64,000 nt of DNA from Bacillus sp. REN3 (GCF_017912555.1 NZ_JAERSD010000002.1:142392-206391); one strand, 5' to 3'; numbered from the stretch's first letter, positions 17,216 through 26,033 are shown. Notes: generated from the letters alone by a model not told the origin. Numbers and translations: made by a program.

Positions 17216-17286
17216 AAGAACAGAATTCGTTCTTTATCATGAAATATCTCCTGTTTTCTTACTTTTTAAAGAATTTTTTGTTCTTT
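17216..17286. promoter_or_regulatory. Possible SinR operator cluster
   Basis: AAGAAC (17216-17221) and GTTCTTT (17229-17235) form an inverted pair 7 bases apart, and a further GTTCTTT lies at 17280-17286. All three match the B. subtilis SinR heptamer GTTCTYT. They lie between the zinc-ribbon gene and the divergent NosL-like lipoprotein gene. Confidence 0.4.
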
Positions 17287-17457
17287 ATGTAAAACAACTT
17301 TCCAATATCAGCAATAACCCTGTCTAAAAATTAGCATTTTGGCAAAAATGTCAGTGTATCAAAAAAAATTTACTAATCTCACGGTTTTTACATTGATTTT
17401 TCGCAGTTTAATCACAAATGCCTGTTAGGATTAGTTTCGAAAAAAGGAGGATTGGTG

Positions 17458-18114
17458 ATGAAAAAATTCTTGATGGTTTTGATGGCGTTATTAGTCGTGA
17501 CCATTTTCACGGCATGCGGGGACGATGCTGCCAAAAAAGAAAATGATTCCACTTCGACAGTACAAGAAAAAGCTGAAAATGAAAAAGCCGATGAAAATGA
17601 AAAGGAACATGATGAAACCGCTCATGCTGACGGCCCTCATGAGCCTGGTGAAGATGATGTCTGCGCATTCTGCAACATGAAGGTTTACCCGGAGGCTGAT
17701 CCGAAAGGGGTTTTCACAGCCCAGGCAAAAACGAAGGATGGCGAATATGTTTTCTTTGACGACTCTGGCTGCCTGCTGAATATCACACGCAGGGATGGCA
17801 CTGAATTCGAAGAAAAATGGGTCCGTGACTATCTAACCTCGGAATGGGTCGAGGCCGACACAGCTGTACCGGTAAAGGCAGAGATCAGCACGCCGATGAA
17901 CTATGGCTATGCATTCTTCAAGGACAAGGAAAGCGCTGAAAAATTCATCGCTGACGAAGGCGAAGTCAAACCGATGATTGCCACATGGGAGCAGATCGAC
18001 CAGGTTGCAAATGAGCGTTATATGAAGAAAATGAAAATGAAGAATGGCGGAGATTCCGGCGATATGGAAAAGAATGAAGAAAGCCATACGGATGGAGATG
18101 GAAGCAGCCATTAA
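17458..18114 (+). CDS. NosL-family copper-binding lipoprotein (second copy)
   Basis: 218 residues from the ATG at 17458-17460, behind AAAAAAGGAGG. A lipoprotein signal ends in TIFTAC-G; a 45-residue Glu/Lys/His-rich linker follows, then a NosL domain with the Cu(I)-type motif CAFCNMKVYP and a second conserved block DDSGCLLN. A His/Met-rich tail (MKKMKMKNGG...GSSH) adds further potential copper ligands. NosL delivers copper to nitrous oxide reductase in the envelope. It is divergent from the nosDLYF cluster, which has its own shorter nosL, so it may be a paralogue with a different copper target. Confidence 0.85.
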   Translation: MKKFLMVLMALLVVTIFTACGDDAAKKENDSTSTVQEKAENEKADENEKEHDETAHADGPHEPGEDDVCAFCNMKVYPEADPKGVFTAQAKTKDGEYVFFDDSGCLLNITRRDGTEFEEKWVRDYLTSEWVEADTAVPVKAEISTPMNYGYAFFKDKESAEKFIADEGEVKPMIATWEQIDQVANERYMKKMKMKNGGDSGDMEKNEESHTDGDGSSH

Positions 18115-18234
18115 GCAAACGCAAGCGTCCTGGTCAGTTCCGACAAGCGCGAGACGTCCCCTGTAGAAGCAGTCCCTTGGCCTGGCAGCTGAGCTTAATC
18201 AGCTTCCGCGCGGCTGGACCTTAGAGCACAACTT

Positions 18235-18370
18235 GCGTCCCCGAGCTGCTAGAGGGCGACTATGACTCGTGCTGCTTGAAGAAAACCTTCCCGAAAATAC
18301 TTAAGGTTCCATCCATTGATGTAAACTGGCTAGGCGCTCGTACTGGACACTTCTCGAAGTGAATCATCCC
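18235..18370. repeat. Dispersed intergenic repeat, copy 2
   Basis: Related to 9575-9713 over the same ordered islands (CCCCGAGCTGCT, CTTCCCGAAA, ATACTTAAGG, CTCGAAGTGAAT). It occupies most of the 304-base gap between the NosL-like lipoprotein gene and nosF and has no credible ORF. Confidence 0.6.
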
Positions 18371-18372
18371 AT

Positions 18373-18417
18373 AAAAAGAATCCCGATGCGATTATAAAAC
18401 ACACCGGGATTCTTTTT
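18373..18417. terminator. Bidirectional terminator at the end of nosF
   Basis: A perfect 13-bp stem AAAAAGAATCCCG/CGGGATTCTTTTT has T-runs in both directions. Confidence 0.85.
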
Positions 18418-18418
18418 G

Positions 18419-19129
18419 CTAATGAAAAAACACTTTTTCAAGAGGAACATACACTCCGCCTTGTTCTGTCATCGAACGGACCGAATCGCAATACTGGAGT
18501 TTGCCCTCCTCCATGAATGCTGCCCTGTCCGCCAGCTCCTCTACAATGCTTAATATATGGGTGGTGAAGAAGATTGTCCTGCCCTTTCCCTTTTCATCCC
18601 GGATGATTTCCTTGAATCGATATACCCAATATGGGTCAAGCCCATTTGTAGGCTCATCAAGAATCCGTAGAGGGACATCGGGCATCAGTGCCTGCGCGAG
18701 CGCGAGCCGCTGCTGCATCCCTTTGGAATACTGTTTGACCGGCATATTGCGTTCATCATACAATCCTGTCAGATAAAGCGATTCATTCACTTTCTCCTGC
18801 GGGATGCTTCGCAGCCTTGCGAAAAAGGTCAGTACCTCCAGTCCGGTCAGTTGCTTCGGAAAAAGCATTTCATCCGGCATATATGAAAATAGATGTTTAA
18901 ATTCATGGCTAGCCGGGCTGATTTCCTTCCCTTCCACAGTCACTTTTCCGGCTGATGGCTTCAGGATGCCTGTCAGCATTTTGATCAGCGTGCTTTTCCC
19001 CGCCCCGTTCGCGCCGCAAAGGGCAAAAATCTCCCCTTTTTTTATCCCGAAACTGATATCGCTTATCTTTTTTAATTCACTATAATGCTTCGCAAGGCCT
19101 TCAATCTTGATCCAATCATTGGTGCTCAT
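18419..19129 (-). CDS. nosF: ABC transporter ATPase NosF
   Basis: 236 residues, one ABC domain: Walker A GANGAGKST, signature YSKGMQQR (the variant usual for ABC-2 exporters), Walker B LRILDEPTNGLDP and switch histidine TTHILS. Last gene of nosD-nosL-nosY-nosF; its start overlaps the nosY stop by 14 bases. With NosY and NosD it forms the NosDFY complex needed to assemble the copper-sulfur site of nitrous oxide reductase. Confidence 0.88.
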   Translation of the reverse strand: MSTNDWIKIEGLAKHYSELKKISDISFGIKKGEIFALCGANGAGKSTLIKMLTGILKPSAGKVTVEGKEISPASHEFKHLFSYMPDEMLFPKQLTGLEVLTFFARLRSIPQEKVNESLYLTGLYDERNMPVKQYSKGMQQRLALAQALMPDVPLRILDEPTNGLDPYWVYRFKEIIRDEKGKGRTIFFTTHILSIVEELADRAAFMEEGKLQYCDSVRSMTEQGGVYVPLEKVFFH

Positions 19130-19940
19130 TCACAGCCCCCCTTTTTACAGCACGGACAGAAAACAATAGAGGCAAACCGATCCATAGCAAAACAGCGGCC
19201 ACAAACAGCAAATTCCCCGCTGCTCCATCCGCCCAAACCGTCAGGTCGTATAGCCTTGGCCCAAAAACTGATGCGCCGTCGAGTGAAAGGATCGACTTCA
19301 CCCGAATCAGCTCGACGGGATTCAGGAATACCGACACCGTCAGCATTGGCAATAGCCATTGTTTAATCAGGAACATGCTGATCCCCATGATGATGAATTC
19401 ATAGAAAAGCACAAGGAATGCCCAGACAATCAGGCTGATTCCAAGCGCCTGGAAGCGAGATTTCGCGAGGATGCCAATGACCATGGAAAGCGACAGGAAG
19501 ATGCCTGCCAGTAAAACCGAATACAAATAAAACAGCAGGAGAAGGGAAAGGGATACGTCCCCGCCTGTGAAGGAAATAGCGAGCAAGGCGGAACCATATC
19601 CAAATGTTAATACCGACAGGACAGCGGCAAACAAGCCAGTGTATTTCCCAAGGACCACCGACCAGGGTGAAATTGGATAAGTCAGGAGCAGCATAAGCCC
19701 CCTGTCCTCTTTCTCTCCAGATAAGAACAGGCTGCCAATCAGCAAAGATATCAGCGGAATTAACAATAGGTTCACATTAAGCAGACTGGCGGTCATCCGA
19801 TTGAAGCCATCAAACCCCGAGGCCCCTGTATTTCCCAGCAAGGCCACCATGACAGCCAGTGATGCGAACAGCAAGCCAAAGGCAGTCAGCCAATGGCTTC
19901 TCATGATCAGAGTCATTTGCTGCCGGGCGATATGCCTCAT
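19116..19940 (-). CDS. nosY: ABC-2 permease NosY
   Basis: 274 residues with six hydrophobic segments and the ABC-2 pattern FLSGEKEDRGLMLLLTYPIS. The start at 19938-19940 gives an ATGA overlap with the nosL stop and is preceded by GGAGTTGGGAGAA, so the upstream GTG (19955) is rejected. It pairs with NosF as the membrane part of the exporter. Confidence 0.87.
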   Translation of the reverse strand: MRHIARQQMTLIMRSHWLTAFGLLFASLAVMVALLGNTGASGFDGFNRMTASLLNVNLLLIPLISLLIGSLFLSGEKEDRGLMLLLTYPISPWSVVLGKYTGLFAAVLSVLTFGYGSALLAISFTGGDVSLSLLLLFYLYSVLLAGIFLSLSMVIGILAKSRFQALGISLIVWAFLVLFYEFIIMGISMFLIKQWLLPMLTVSVFLNPVELIRVKSILSLDGASVFGPRLYDLTVWADGAAGNLLFVAAVLLWIGLPLLFSVRAVKRGAVNEHQ

Positions 19941-20398
19941 TTCTCCCAACTCCACTCATGTTTTTTCAATGCCTTGTATTCGTAGATTTCTCCCATTCCC
20001 TGTTCTTCCCTATAATTTTCGGCTCTTTCCTTACTCTTGAAGCTGACGACTCCATTGGCCATCGGTGTCCAGAATTCCGGGTGGAAAACATGATATGCCT
20101 GTTCCAGTTCAACCCATTCCCCGCTCTCCATATCCCTCACATACTTTTTTGCAGATCCTTTTTCATCCAGGCTGCTGTTGTCTTGCAAAAATTCCTCCAT
20201 GCAGCCAATATCATCGAATTTATGGATCTCGCCTTCGGCCGTGACAATTTCTGTCGCAAAGAATTCGTGGGCAATTCCCATATTGCAAACCTCGCATACG
20301 TCGATCTCGGGATTGATTTCCTCAGGTTCCATCTTGTTTGCCTGACAGCCGGTAATGAATGCTGCAAGCATCAAAGCCAGCCCGATTTTTTTCATCAT
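19937..20398 (-). CDS. nosL: Copper chaperone lipoprotein NosL
   Basis: 153 residues. A lipoprotein signal has its lipobox at AAFITGC. The NosL domain shows CEVCNMGIAHEFFATEI and FDDIGCMEEFL, the Cu(I)-binding and second conserved blocks. The ATG overlaps the nosD stop (ATGA) and the stop overlaps the nosY start, which points to tight coupling. It lacks the long charged linker and His/Met tail of the paralogue at 17458-18114. Confidence 0.9.
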   Translation of the reverse strand: MMKKIGLALMLAAFITGCQANKMEPEEINPEIDVCEVCNMGIAHEFFATEIVTAEGEIHKFDDIGCMEEFLQDNSSLDEKGSAKKYVRDMESGEWVELEQAYHVFHPEFWTPMANGVVSFKSKERAENYREEQGMGEIYEYKALKKHEWSWEK

Positions 20399-21774
20399 AG
20401 CAGCTTCCTTCCTTTCACAATCACGAATAAAGAAACAATCATGAACAGCATCCCTGCCATTAAAGGGATTGGCGGCCCTTCGCTGCGCCGCCGGTCCTGT
20501 TTCGCCATCATTGGCACAGGTTCTGTCAATGGCCGCGCGTCATAGATGTCAACCGTCCCAAACGTCGGGAAAAGAGACTCAGCCTTTGTCCATAACTTCA
20601 CCGAAGGACTCTCGAAGAAAAATTGCCAATATGGCTGCTTTTGCAGAAGGCGATCATACAGGGAACCAGCCTTGTAAGCCTCTTCCCCGATTCCGTCTCC
20701 CGAAAGGTCGAAACTGCTGTAATCATCCCAATAGTTTCCTTTCCTGCCATCGTCCAGCCTCATATCCGTTCCGGAAATCTTTGACTGGACTACATTGCCG
20801 ATAAAATTGTTTTCAGAAAAAATATTATCCTTGTTTTCTCCCCTGAATTCTAGGCCGACCTGGTTCGCCGCAATCATGTTTCTGCGTGTCAATGTATTTC
20901 CGCCATGCTCCAGTGAGAGGCCGGTACTGTTCCGGAGGATCTCATTCCTTTCGATTAAAATATCCTTCGATTCATAGATGATGATTCCAAATCCCCTGAA
21001 ATGGAAATGGTCGCTGACAACATTGGCGGTGAAATCGATTTTTTCAGAATCCATGACCATGAATCCAGTGATATTTTTTTCAATCATGTTCCTGTCTGCC
21101 TTTACATCTCCGCTGAACATGAAATGCATCGCATAGCGTGAATTGAATATATGGTTTTCGGCAGCATGGATCTGGCTTGTAAAATCATAATAGATGCCAT
21201 CCTGTACTTCCGAAATTTCATTCCCTTTTATCAGGTGCTTGCCGCCTTTGAAAAGATGGATGCCATTCCCTCTTTTTGAAAAATGGGATTCATAGCTGGA
21301 AATCGTGTTTTCAAGCACTTGATTATCCTTGCTGTTAGCAATATAAATGCCGTTATGGACATTTTTGAATGTATTTTGTTTAATGACGTTTCCGTTCCCC
21401 TTTTTCACGTAAATGCCGCTGTCCTCCTGCTGTACCCCGCTGTTCTGGACAGCCAGCCCTTCAACAAGGACACCCGATCCTGTGATTGTAATGACACTGC
21501 CTTTGGCAGCTCCGTCAATGATCGCACCATCTTTTCCTTTTATCGCTATGGCCTTAGTGATTTCCAACCTTTCCCTGTACACTCCAGGCGCAATCTCCAG
21601 TACGTCCCCTGGTTGGGACTGGTCAATTGCTTTCTGGATCGACTCGCCATTTCGCACCTTGATTTCCTCCCCCTGTACCGGAGTTTGCCCGCAAAAAAAC
21701 AGCAAGGCAAAGGAAAAAAAGAAGCCGGCAAGCAGCCTACTGAAGCAAGCTGAAGGTATATCGAATCTGCTCAT
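20395..21774 (-). CDS. nosD: Secreted beta-helix protein NosD
   Basis: 459 residues from the ATG at 21772-21774; GGGAGGATGGAC places this second ATG at proper distance, and the ATG two codons earlier touches the Shine-Dalgarno sequence. A Sec signal (about residues 8-30) is followed by right-handed parallel beta-helix repeats of the CASH/NosD type (GNGIHLFKGGKHLIKGNEIS, GIYIANSKDNQVLENTI and similar). A C-terminal membrane anchor (about 435-455) is followed by GRKLL. NosD works with NosF/NosY in Cu-S cluster maturation of NosZ. First gene of the operon. Confidence 0.9.
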   Translation of the reverse strand: MSRFDIPSACFSRLLAGFFFSFALLFFCGQTPVQGEEIKVRNGESIQKAIDQSQPGDVLEIAPGVYRERLEITKAIAIKGKDGAIIDGAAKGSVITITGSGVLVEGLAVQNSGVQQEDSGIYVKKGNGNVIKQNTFKNVHNGIYIANSKDNQVLENTISSYESHFSKRGNGIHLFKGGKHLIKGNEISEVQDGIYYDFTSQIHAAENHIFNSRYAMHFMFSGDVKADRNMIEKNITGFMVMDSEKIDFTANVVSDHFHFRGFGIIIYESKDILIERNEILRNSTGLSLEHGGNTLTRRNMIAANQVGLEFRGENKDNIFSENNFIGNVVQSKISGTDMRLDDGRKGNYWDDYSSFDLSGDGIGEEAYKAGSLYDRLLQKQPYWQFFFESPSVKLWTKAESLFPTFGTVDIYDARPLTEPVPMMAKQDRRRSEGPPIPLMAGMLFMIVSLFVIVKGRKLL

Positions 21775-21925
21775 GTCCATCCTCCCTCGAACGTCCCCAT
21801 TTAAAACTAGCAAATAAATGTGAGAGAAACTTGAAATTCCTGTGGGGAAAAGTTGAAGTTGCGTGTTATTTAATCAGCCATTCCACAAGAATCACAGAAA
21901 ACAAAACTGAATTGACAGATAATTG

Positions 21926-21941
21926 TGTCTATTTTGTGACA
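21926..21941. promoter_or_regulatory. Possible Fnr-type site in the nosD/small-ORF divergent region
   Basis: TGTCTATTTTGTGACA has TGTC/GACA arms and matches 7 of 10 defined positions of TGTGA-N6-TCACA. Its centre is about 41.5 bases before a start predicted from the weak -10 TATACG (21963-21968), the usual class II position. The match is imperfect. Confidence 0.3.
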
Positions 21942-21998
21942 TTTAGAATATAATTTAAATACTATACGTGTGTTATTAATCTATAGGAGGATTCGAAA

Positions 21999-22112
21999 AT
22001 GACCCTTGTCCACATTTTGAATTTTTCCATTCCAATTGCGATGATGCTTGTCATTGGCTTTACGGTCGATAAAATGAGCAAGCCCGATGCCGCTGATCAG
22101 GAAGCAGATTGA
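21999..22112 (+). CDS. Small single-span membrane protein next to nosD
   Basis: 37 residues behind TATAGGAGGATTCGAAA. One hydrophobic helix (ILNFSIPIAMMLVIGFTV) is followed by a charged tail, DKMSKPDAADQEAD. It is divergent from nosD and shares its upstream region. I do not recognise a family. The good ribosome binding site and ordered hydrophobicity suggest a real microprotein, perhaps of a respiratory or transport complex. Confidence 0.6.
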   Translation: MTLVHILNFSIPIAMMLVIGFTVDKMSKPDAADQEAD

Positions 22113-22259
22113 TGGATTCATTTTCAAAGAAAGGTGCCTTTTCGCTGATTATGCCCCATTTCTGTTGTTTTATAATTTCCGAATGCTAAGTGGATAGAGT
22201 GCCATTTTGCGATTGGAGCGGATTTTTCCCGGAAGGTCTATCTGCTGCCGGTCCATTTG

Positions 22260-22336
22260 ATAACTGAAAAAACAAAATGGATAGCGCATGCAAAAAGCAG
22301 GACTCGCTGGAATCCTGCTCTTGCATGCGCTATTTT
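22260..22336 (-). terminator. Long two-tier hairpin, terminator of the MFS gene
   Basis: ATAGCGCATGCAA pairs with its complement and encloses an inner AGCAGGA/TCCTGCT stem. On the minus strand CCATTTTGTTTTTTC follows. The stem begins in the MFS stop region. Confidence 0.8.
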
Positions 22337-23547
22337 CCGATTGTGGCAGCGAACGTTTTGAAGGCAACTTTGTTTCCCTGGATAAAAAAGAGGATACTGC
22401 CGAGCACCGTCAGTGAGATAATAGGAAATAAAACAGGTCCGCCTGCTTCTTTCAACAAGAAGCCTCCTGCAATCGGACCAATAAAGTGGCCGATCCTCCT
22501 GAATTGCGCTGCTCCGAAGTAAGTTCCCCGCAGCTCATCCGTCGCCAACTGGTCCACCATGTAACTGCTCGATGGAAAAATCAGGATTTCTCCGATTGTC
22601 ACCAAGATGATAGCCAATAGAGCTGTATACCAGCCAGATACGAAGCTGAATGCCAGCATTCCCAATGACAGGAAGACGGCTCCAGCCATCATCACCTGCA
22701 TGGGCTTGAACCTTTCCGTAAAATGGCTGATTGGCATTTGCAAGGCTACGACCATCGCCGCATTGATGGATAGCATGACGGAATACACGAACACACCGTT
22801 CGCGATTGACGACTCCAAGTACTGTGGAACATTCGACTCGATCTGTGAGTAGCCAAGATTAATGAGGACGGTGCCAAGTACAAGATACCGTAATGCTTTA
22901 TCCTTTCCGATGACCTTTATCGATCCGGCGATTGTAGCTTTGGACGCCTGTTCTTTTCGGGGATTGCCCACTTTGTACTTTTTCATCAATGAGGCAAGAA
23001 CGAGGACATAAAGGAAATACATCATTCCCGTTACCACGAAGGCCGATTTCGCAGAGACAACTGCGAGATAGGCACCGAGAAGCGGGCCGACAGAAGCACC
23101 GATGTTGATAGCCGTGTACCTGAGCGAAAACGCGCGCATTCGCCTGCTTTTCTCAGTGAGGTCGGCGATCAGCGCTTGGCTGGTCGGTTCAAAAAAAGCC
23201 CCGCTCAAACCATTGAGCGCGTTCAGGACAATGAACCAGCCCGGTGAATCGGCAAGGATGAAACCAAAATAGACAAGTGATATGGACAGCAGCGCACCAA
23301 TCATGACTGGCTTCCGGCCAAAACGGTCGGATAAATGGCCGCCAATGAATCCCCCAATCACCCCCGCCAACGGACTGATACCAATCGTAATTCCGATCAG
23401 GACGGGGTGCAGATCCAGATTCCTGGACAGGTAGATAGCCAGGAATGGCAAAGTGGCAAATGCCGAGCCTCTCGCAAGAACCGTACCACTAAGCAAAACC
23501 CAGACAATCGGATGGAATTGCCGATAATAGCTTTTAAGTTTGTTCAT
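22330..23547 (-). CDS. MFS transporter, multidrug-efflux type
   Basis: 405 residues with about twelve membrane segments. The motif A signature GGHLSDRFGRKPVMIGAL lies between helices 2 and 3, and the antiporter motif C region IGASVGPLLGAYLA is in helix 5; this places it with 12- to 14-TM drug/H+ antiporters. The start ATG follows AAGAGGTAGCGCG. A paralogue of similar type lies at 37219-38496. The substrate is unknown. Confidence 0.87.
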   Translation of the reverse strand: MNKLKSYYRQFHPIVWVLLSGTVLARGSAFATLPFLAIYLSRNLDLHPVLIGITIGISPLAGVIGGFIGGHLSDRFGRKPVMIGALLSISLVYFGFILADSPGWFIVLNALNGLSGAFFEPTSQALIADLTEKSRRMRAFSLRYTAINIGASVGPLLGAYLAVVSAKSAFVVTGMMYFLYVLVLASLMKKYKVGNPRKEQASKATIAGSIKVIGKDKALRYLVLGTVLINLGYSQIESNVPQYLESSIANGVFVYSVMLSINAAMVVALQMPISHFTERFKPMQVMMAGAVFLSLGMLAFSFVSGWYTALLAIILVTIGEILIFPSSSYMVDQLATDELRGTYFGAAQFRRIGHFIGPIAGGFLLKEAGGPVLFPIISLTVLGSILFFIQGNKVAFKTFAATIGK

Positions 23548-23796
23548 CGCGCTACCTCTTAAGTTAAGATTCCTTAATCATAGCAAAAATTCAAAATTAT
23601 GAAAATAGTGGAAAGGAATTTCTATTTGCTTATTGTTGTTTAACCTGCTTTTTCATTTAAGATTCAAGCCATATACCATTTTGCAACCCGGCCGCCTTAT
23701 GGGCTTTATGGATTCATTTTTGATTAAGCTTGCATTTATCCCTCTTACGAATCCCTTGTTTTTTTATGCCATTTCCTCATCGACCCTGCGAGCTAT

Positions 23797-24055
23797 TTAC
23801 TTTTGTTCCATACAGCAGCAGTTTGGGTAAGATTTGGCCTTGATAATTCCCATTCTCCTCTTCCCTGAACCCGTTCGGGCACGATTTGTCCTGGATCGTG
23901 CCCATTCTGCTCTTCCAAAAACCACTTTGGGCTCTATCTGCCCCGGATCGTTCCCATTTCACTTTTTCAAAAACCACTTTGGGCTCTATCTAATTCCCAG
24001 TTGCTTCATTCATTCAAAGACAATTTTGGTTTCTTTTGCCTATGTTCGTTCCACT
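23797..24055. repeat. Degenerate tandem repeat, period 52 bp
   Basis: In the 725-base gene-free stretch 23548-24272. CCCATT-type unit starts fall at 23849, 23901 and 23953 (exact 52-base steps), then at 23996 after a unit shortened by about 9 bases; a weaker unit precedes the first. Shared core: AAAACCACTTTGGGCTCTAT and GGATCGT. 52 is not a multiple of 3, so the repeat is not coding. Confidence 0.75.
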
Positions 24056-24129
24056 CCCCACTCTTAACTGCTGCGTTAGTCAAAAAAGCGGCACCCAAGC
24101 CATTTGTTCTGCTTTTATAGGCTATAAAC

Positions 24130-24215
24130 GATTTCGGATTGCATCATGCCCCTCCCTTAAAATCTTTAGACGGTATCGGATTGCATCTTACCCATCCTCC
24201 TAAAAGTCAAAAGCA
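24130..24215. repeat. Two-copy 42-bp degenerate repeat
   Basis: TCGGATTGCATC occurs at 24134 and 24176, followed in each copy by CCC(C/A)TCC and TTAAAA/CTAAAA. It lies just beyond the 52-bp array. Confidence 0.5.
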
Positions 24216-24235
24216 CGCAGGATTTCAACTGCACA

Positions 24236-24268
24236 CAAAAACGCCATCCAAAAATCGGATGGCGTTAG
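24236..24268 (-). terminator. Terminator of motAB
   Basis: AACGCCATCC/GGATGGCGTT stem with TTTGTG on the minus strand side. Confidence 0.85.
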
Positions 24269-24272
24269 TCTA

Positions 24273-25040
24273 TCATTGCGGTTCATTGGCGGTCCGCGGC
24301 AATATCAGGATTTCAACACGGCGGTTCCTGGCTTTCCCCTCTTCCGTGGCGTTTGTGGCGACTGGCTGGAATTCCCCAAATCCTTTTGCGCTGAACCAGC
24401 GCGGATCTAGCTTATCATTCTTAAGGATGATTTTCATGAACTCGACTGCTCGCATGACGCTTAGCTCCCAGTTCGAATCATATCTGGCCGTCTTGATCGG
24501 TACATTGTCTGTATGGCCGCTGATGATGATATTACGAGGCGGATTCATGATCAGCAGATCTGAGATTTCGTTGGCAATCTTCACATCTTGCGGCCGTACT
24601 TCCGCCCTGCCCGATTCGAACAGGACATTGTCCCGGATCATCACAAGGAGCCCTTCATCGGTCAGCGATGTCTCGAGCTTATCGGTCAGCCTCTTATCAT
24701 TAATATACCCATTCACTTTTTGCTGAAGCGCCTGCAATTCTTCCTGGTCCTTAGCCGCAGCGTCTTTGTCGTTGCGTTTCACATCCTTTTGCTGCTCCTC
24801 AGGTGATTCCATTTGCCCCTCAGGCATCGGACTCTGGAATTCAAACACTCCAGTCCCCCCTGTAAAAACGTCATTGAAGGCTTTTGAAAGCATCTGGAAT
24901 TTCACTGCATCGACGGAGCTCATCGCGAAAAGGACAATGAACAGTGCGAGCAAGAGCGTAAGTAAATCCGCATACGGGATCAGCCATGATTCATCCATGT
25001 GCTCATCGTGATGCTTCTTTTTCTTCCTTCTCTTACTCAT
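24273..25040 (-). CDS. motB: Flagellar motor stator protein MotB
   Basis: 255 residues. A Lys/His-rich cytoplasmic N-terminus precedes the single helix SWLIPYADLLTLLLALFIVL, with the proton-carrying aspartate in PYAD. A plug/linker of about 110 residues leads to an OmpA-like peptidoglycan-binding domain (ISGHTDNVPI, NWELSVMRAVEFMK, AKGFGEFQP, NRRVEILI). The sequence follows B. subtilis MotB closely, including the acidic HDEHMDES start. It overlaps motA by 8 bases. Anchors the H+-driven stator to the wall. Confidence 0.95.
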   Translation of the reverse strand: MSKRRKKKKHHDEHMDESWLIPYADLLTLLLALFIVLFAMSSVDAVKFQMLSKAFNDVFTGGTGVFEFQSPMPEGQMESPEEQQKDVKRNDKDAAAKDQEELQALQQKVNGYINDKRLTDKLETSLTDEGLLVMIRDNVLFESGRAEVRPQDVKIANEISDLLIMNPPRNIIISGHTDNVPIKTARYDSNWELSVMRAVEFMKIILKNDKLDPRWFSAKGFGEFQPVATNATEEGKARNRRVEILILPRTANEPQ

Positions 25041-25827
25041 CCTTCGTCACAACGCTTTCTTCAAGGATCTGTTTCCGCTCACCTGCCGGCAAATAGGAAG
25101 AGAGTTTTTGCTCAATGACTCTCGGTGCTTCGCCTTCAAGAATGGATAGAATCCCTTCAATCATCATATATTTCACTTTGGCTTCCTGATTCGATTTACG
25201 CTTCAACTTGTTGGCGAACGGGTGCCAGAGCACATATCCTGTGAAAATCCCGAGTAATGTAGCAACGAACGCGGCACTGATCGCCATGCCTAATTCATCT
25301 GTATTATCCATATGGCTCAGCGCTGCAATCAAACCGACTACCGCACCAAGCACTCCAAGTGTAGGAGCATACGTACCTGCCTGCGTAAAAATCGCTGCGC
25401 CAGATAAATGGCGCTCCTCCATCGCTTCGACTTCCTCCGTCAGGACATCCCGGATGTAATCAGCGCTTTGTCCATCAACGGCAAGGGACAATCCATTCTT
25501 CAAAAATTCATCTTCGATTTCACTAGTTTTCGCCTCAAGCGCCAGCAAGCCCTCTTTCCTCGCAAGCTGTGCCCATTCGGAGAACAGGCGAATCAAAGTG
25601 GATGGATCGACCAACTCCCTTTCCTTGAATATGATCCCGAAGAGCTTCGGAACCTTCTTCAATTCGTTTGAAGGAAATGCAATCGTTACTGCTGCAACCG
25701 TTCCTAAAATGATGATCAGGAACGCGGCCGGATTCAACAGCGCTTGTACTTCCACTCCCTTCAAGACCATTCCAACTCCTACCGCAATGATCCCCAAAAT
25801 GACTCCAATGATCGACGTTTTATCCAT
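25033..25827 (-). CDS. motA: Flagellar motor stator protein MotA
   Basis: 264 residues with four membrane helices: two N-terminal (about 5-50) and two flanking GAVVGLIAALSHMDNTDELG. The large cytoplasmic loop carries the charged torque residues and the conserved RDVLTEEVEAMEERH. Together with MotB it forms the H+ stator. The ATG has an AGGAGAG Shine-Dalgarno sequence. No clear sigma-D promoter was found upstream. Confidence 0.95.
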   Translation of the reverse strand: MDKTSIIGVILGIIAVGVGMVLKGVEVQALLNPAAFLIIILGTVAAVTIAFPSNELKKVPKLFGIIFKERELVDPSTLIRLFSEWAQLARKEGLLALEAKTSEIEDEFLKNGLSLAVDGQSADYIRDVLTEEVEAMEERHLSGAAIFTQAGTYAPTLGVLGAVVGLIAALSHMDNTDELGMAISAAFVATLLGIFTGYVLWHPFANKLKRKSNQEAKVKYMMIEGILSILEGEAPRVIEQKLSSYLPAGERKQILEESVVTKDE

Positions 25828-26007
25828 TTACGACTCTCCTGTCTGCATTACATCTATTTAAACTTCTTTTTCCTGCTCGATTGATGCTTGGCTCTCTATT
25901 TATTTCGACATAATTTCATAAGTTTTAAGAGGTGAAAAAGGGATTTTTCATAGATAGGAACTTGGACACAAGTATTTTGAAAAATGAAATTTTTCACTTT
26001 TGCAATT

Positions 26008-26033
26008 TAACAATGGATATTTTATTCCGATAA
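26008..26033 (+). promoter_or_regulatory. Possible sigma-D promoter of the membrane MCP
   Basis: TAAC-N14-TCCGATAA approximates the sigma-D consensus TAAA-N15-GCCGATAT. It lies about 40 bases before the GTG of a chemotaxis gene. Confidence 0.45.

Noticed and set aside
22210-22220. TGCCATTTTG half-site near the MFS terminator, like the enhancer dyads at 3364-3438
   Set aside because: Only one half-site, no sigma-54 promoter nearby; expected by chance in AT-rich intergenic DNA.
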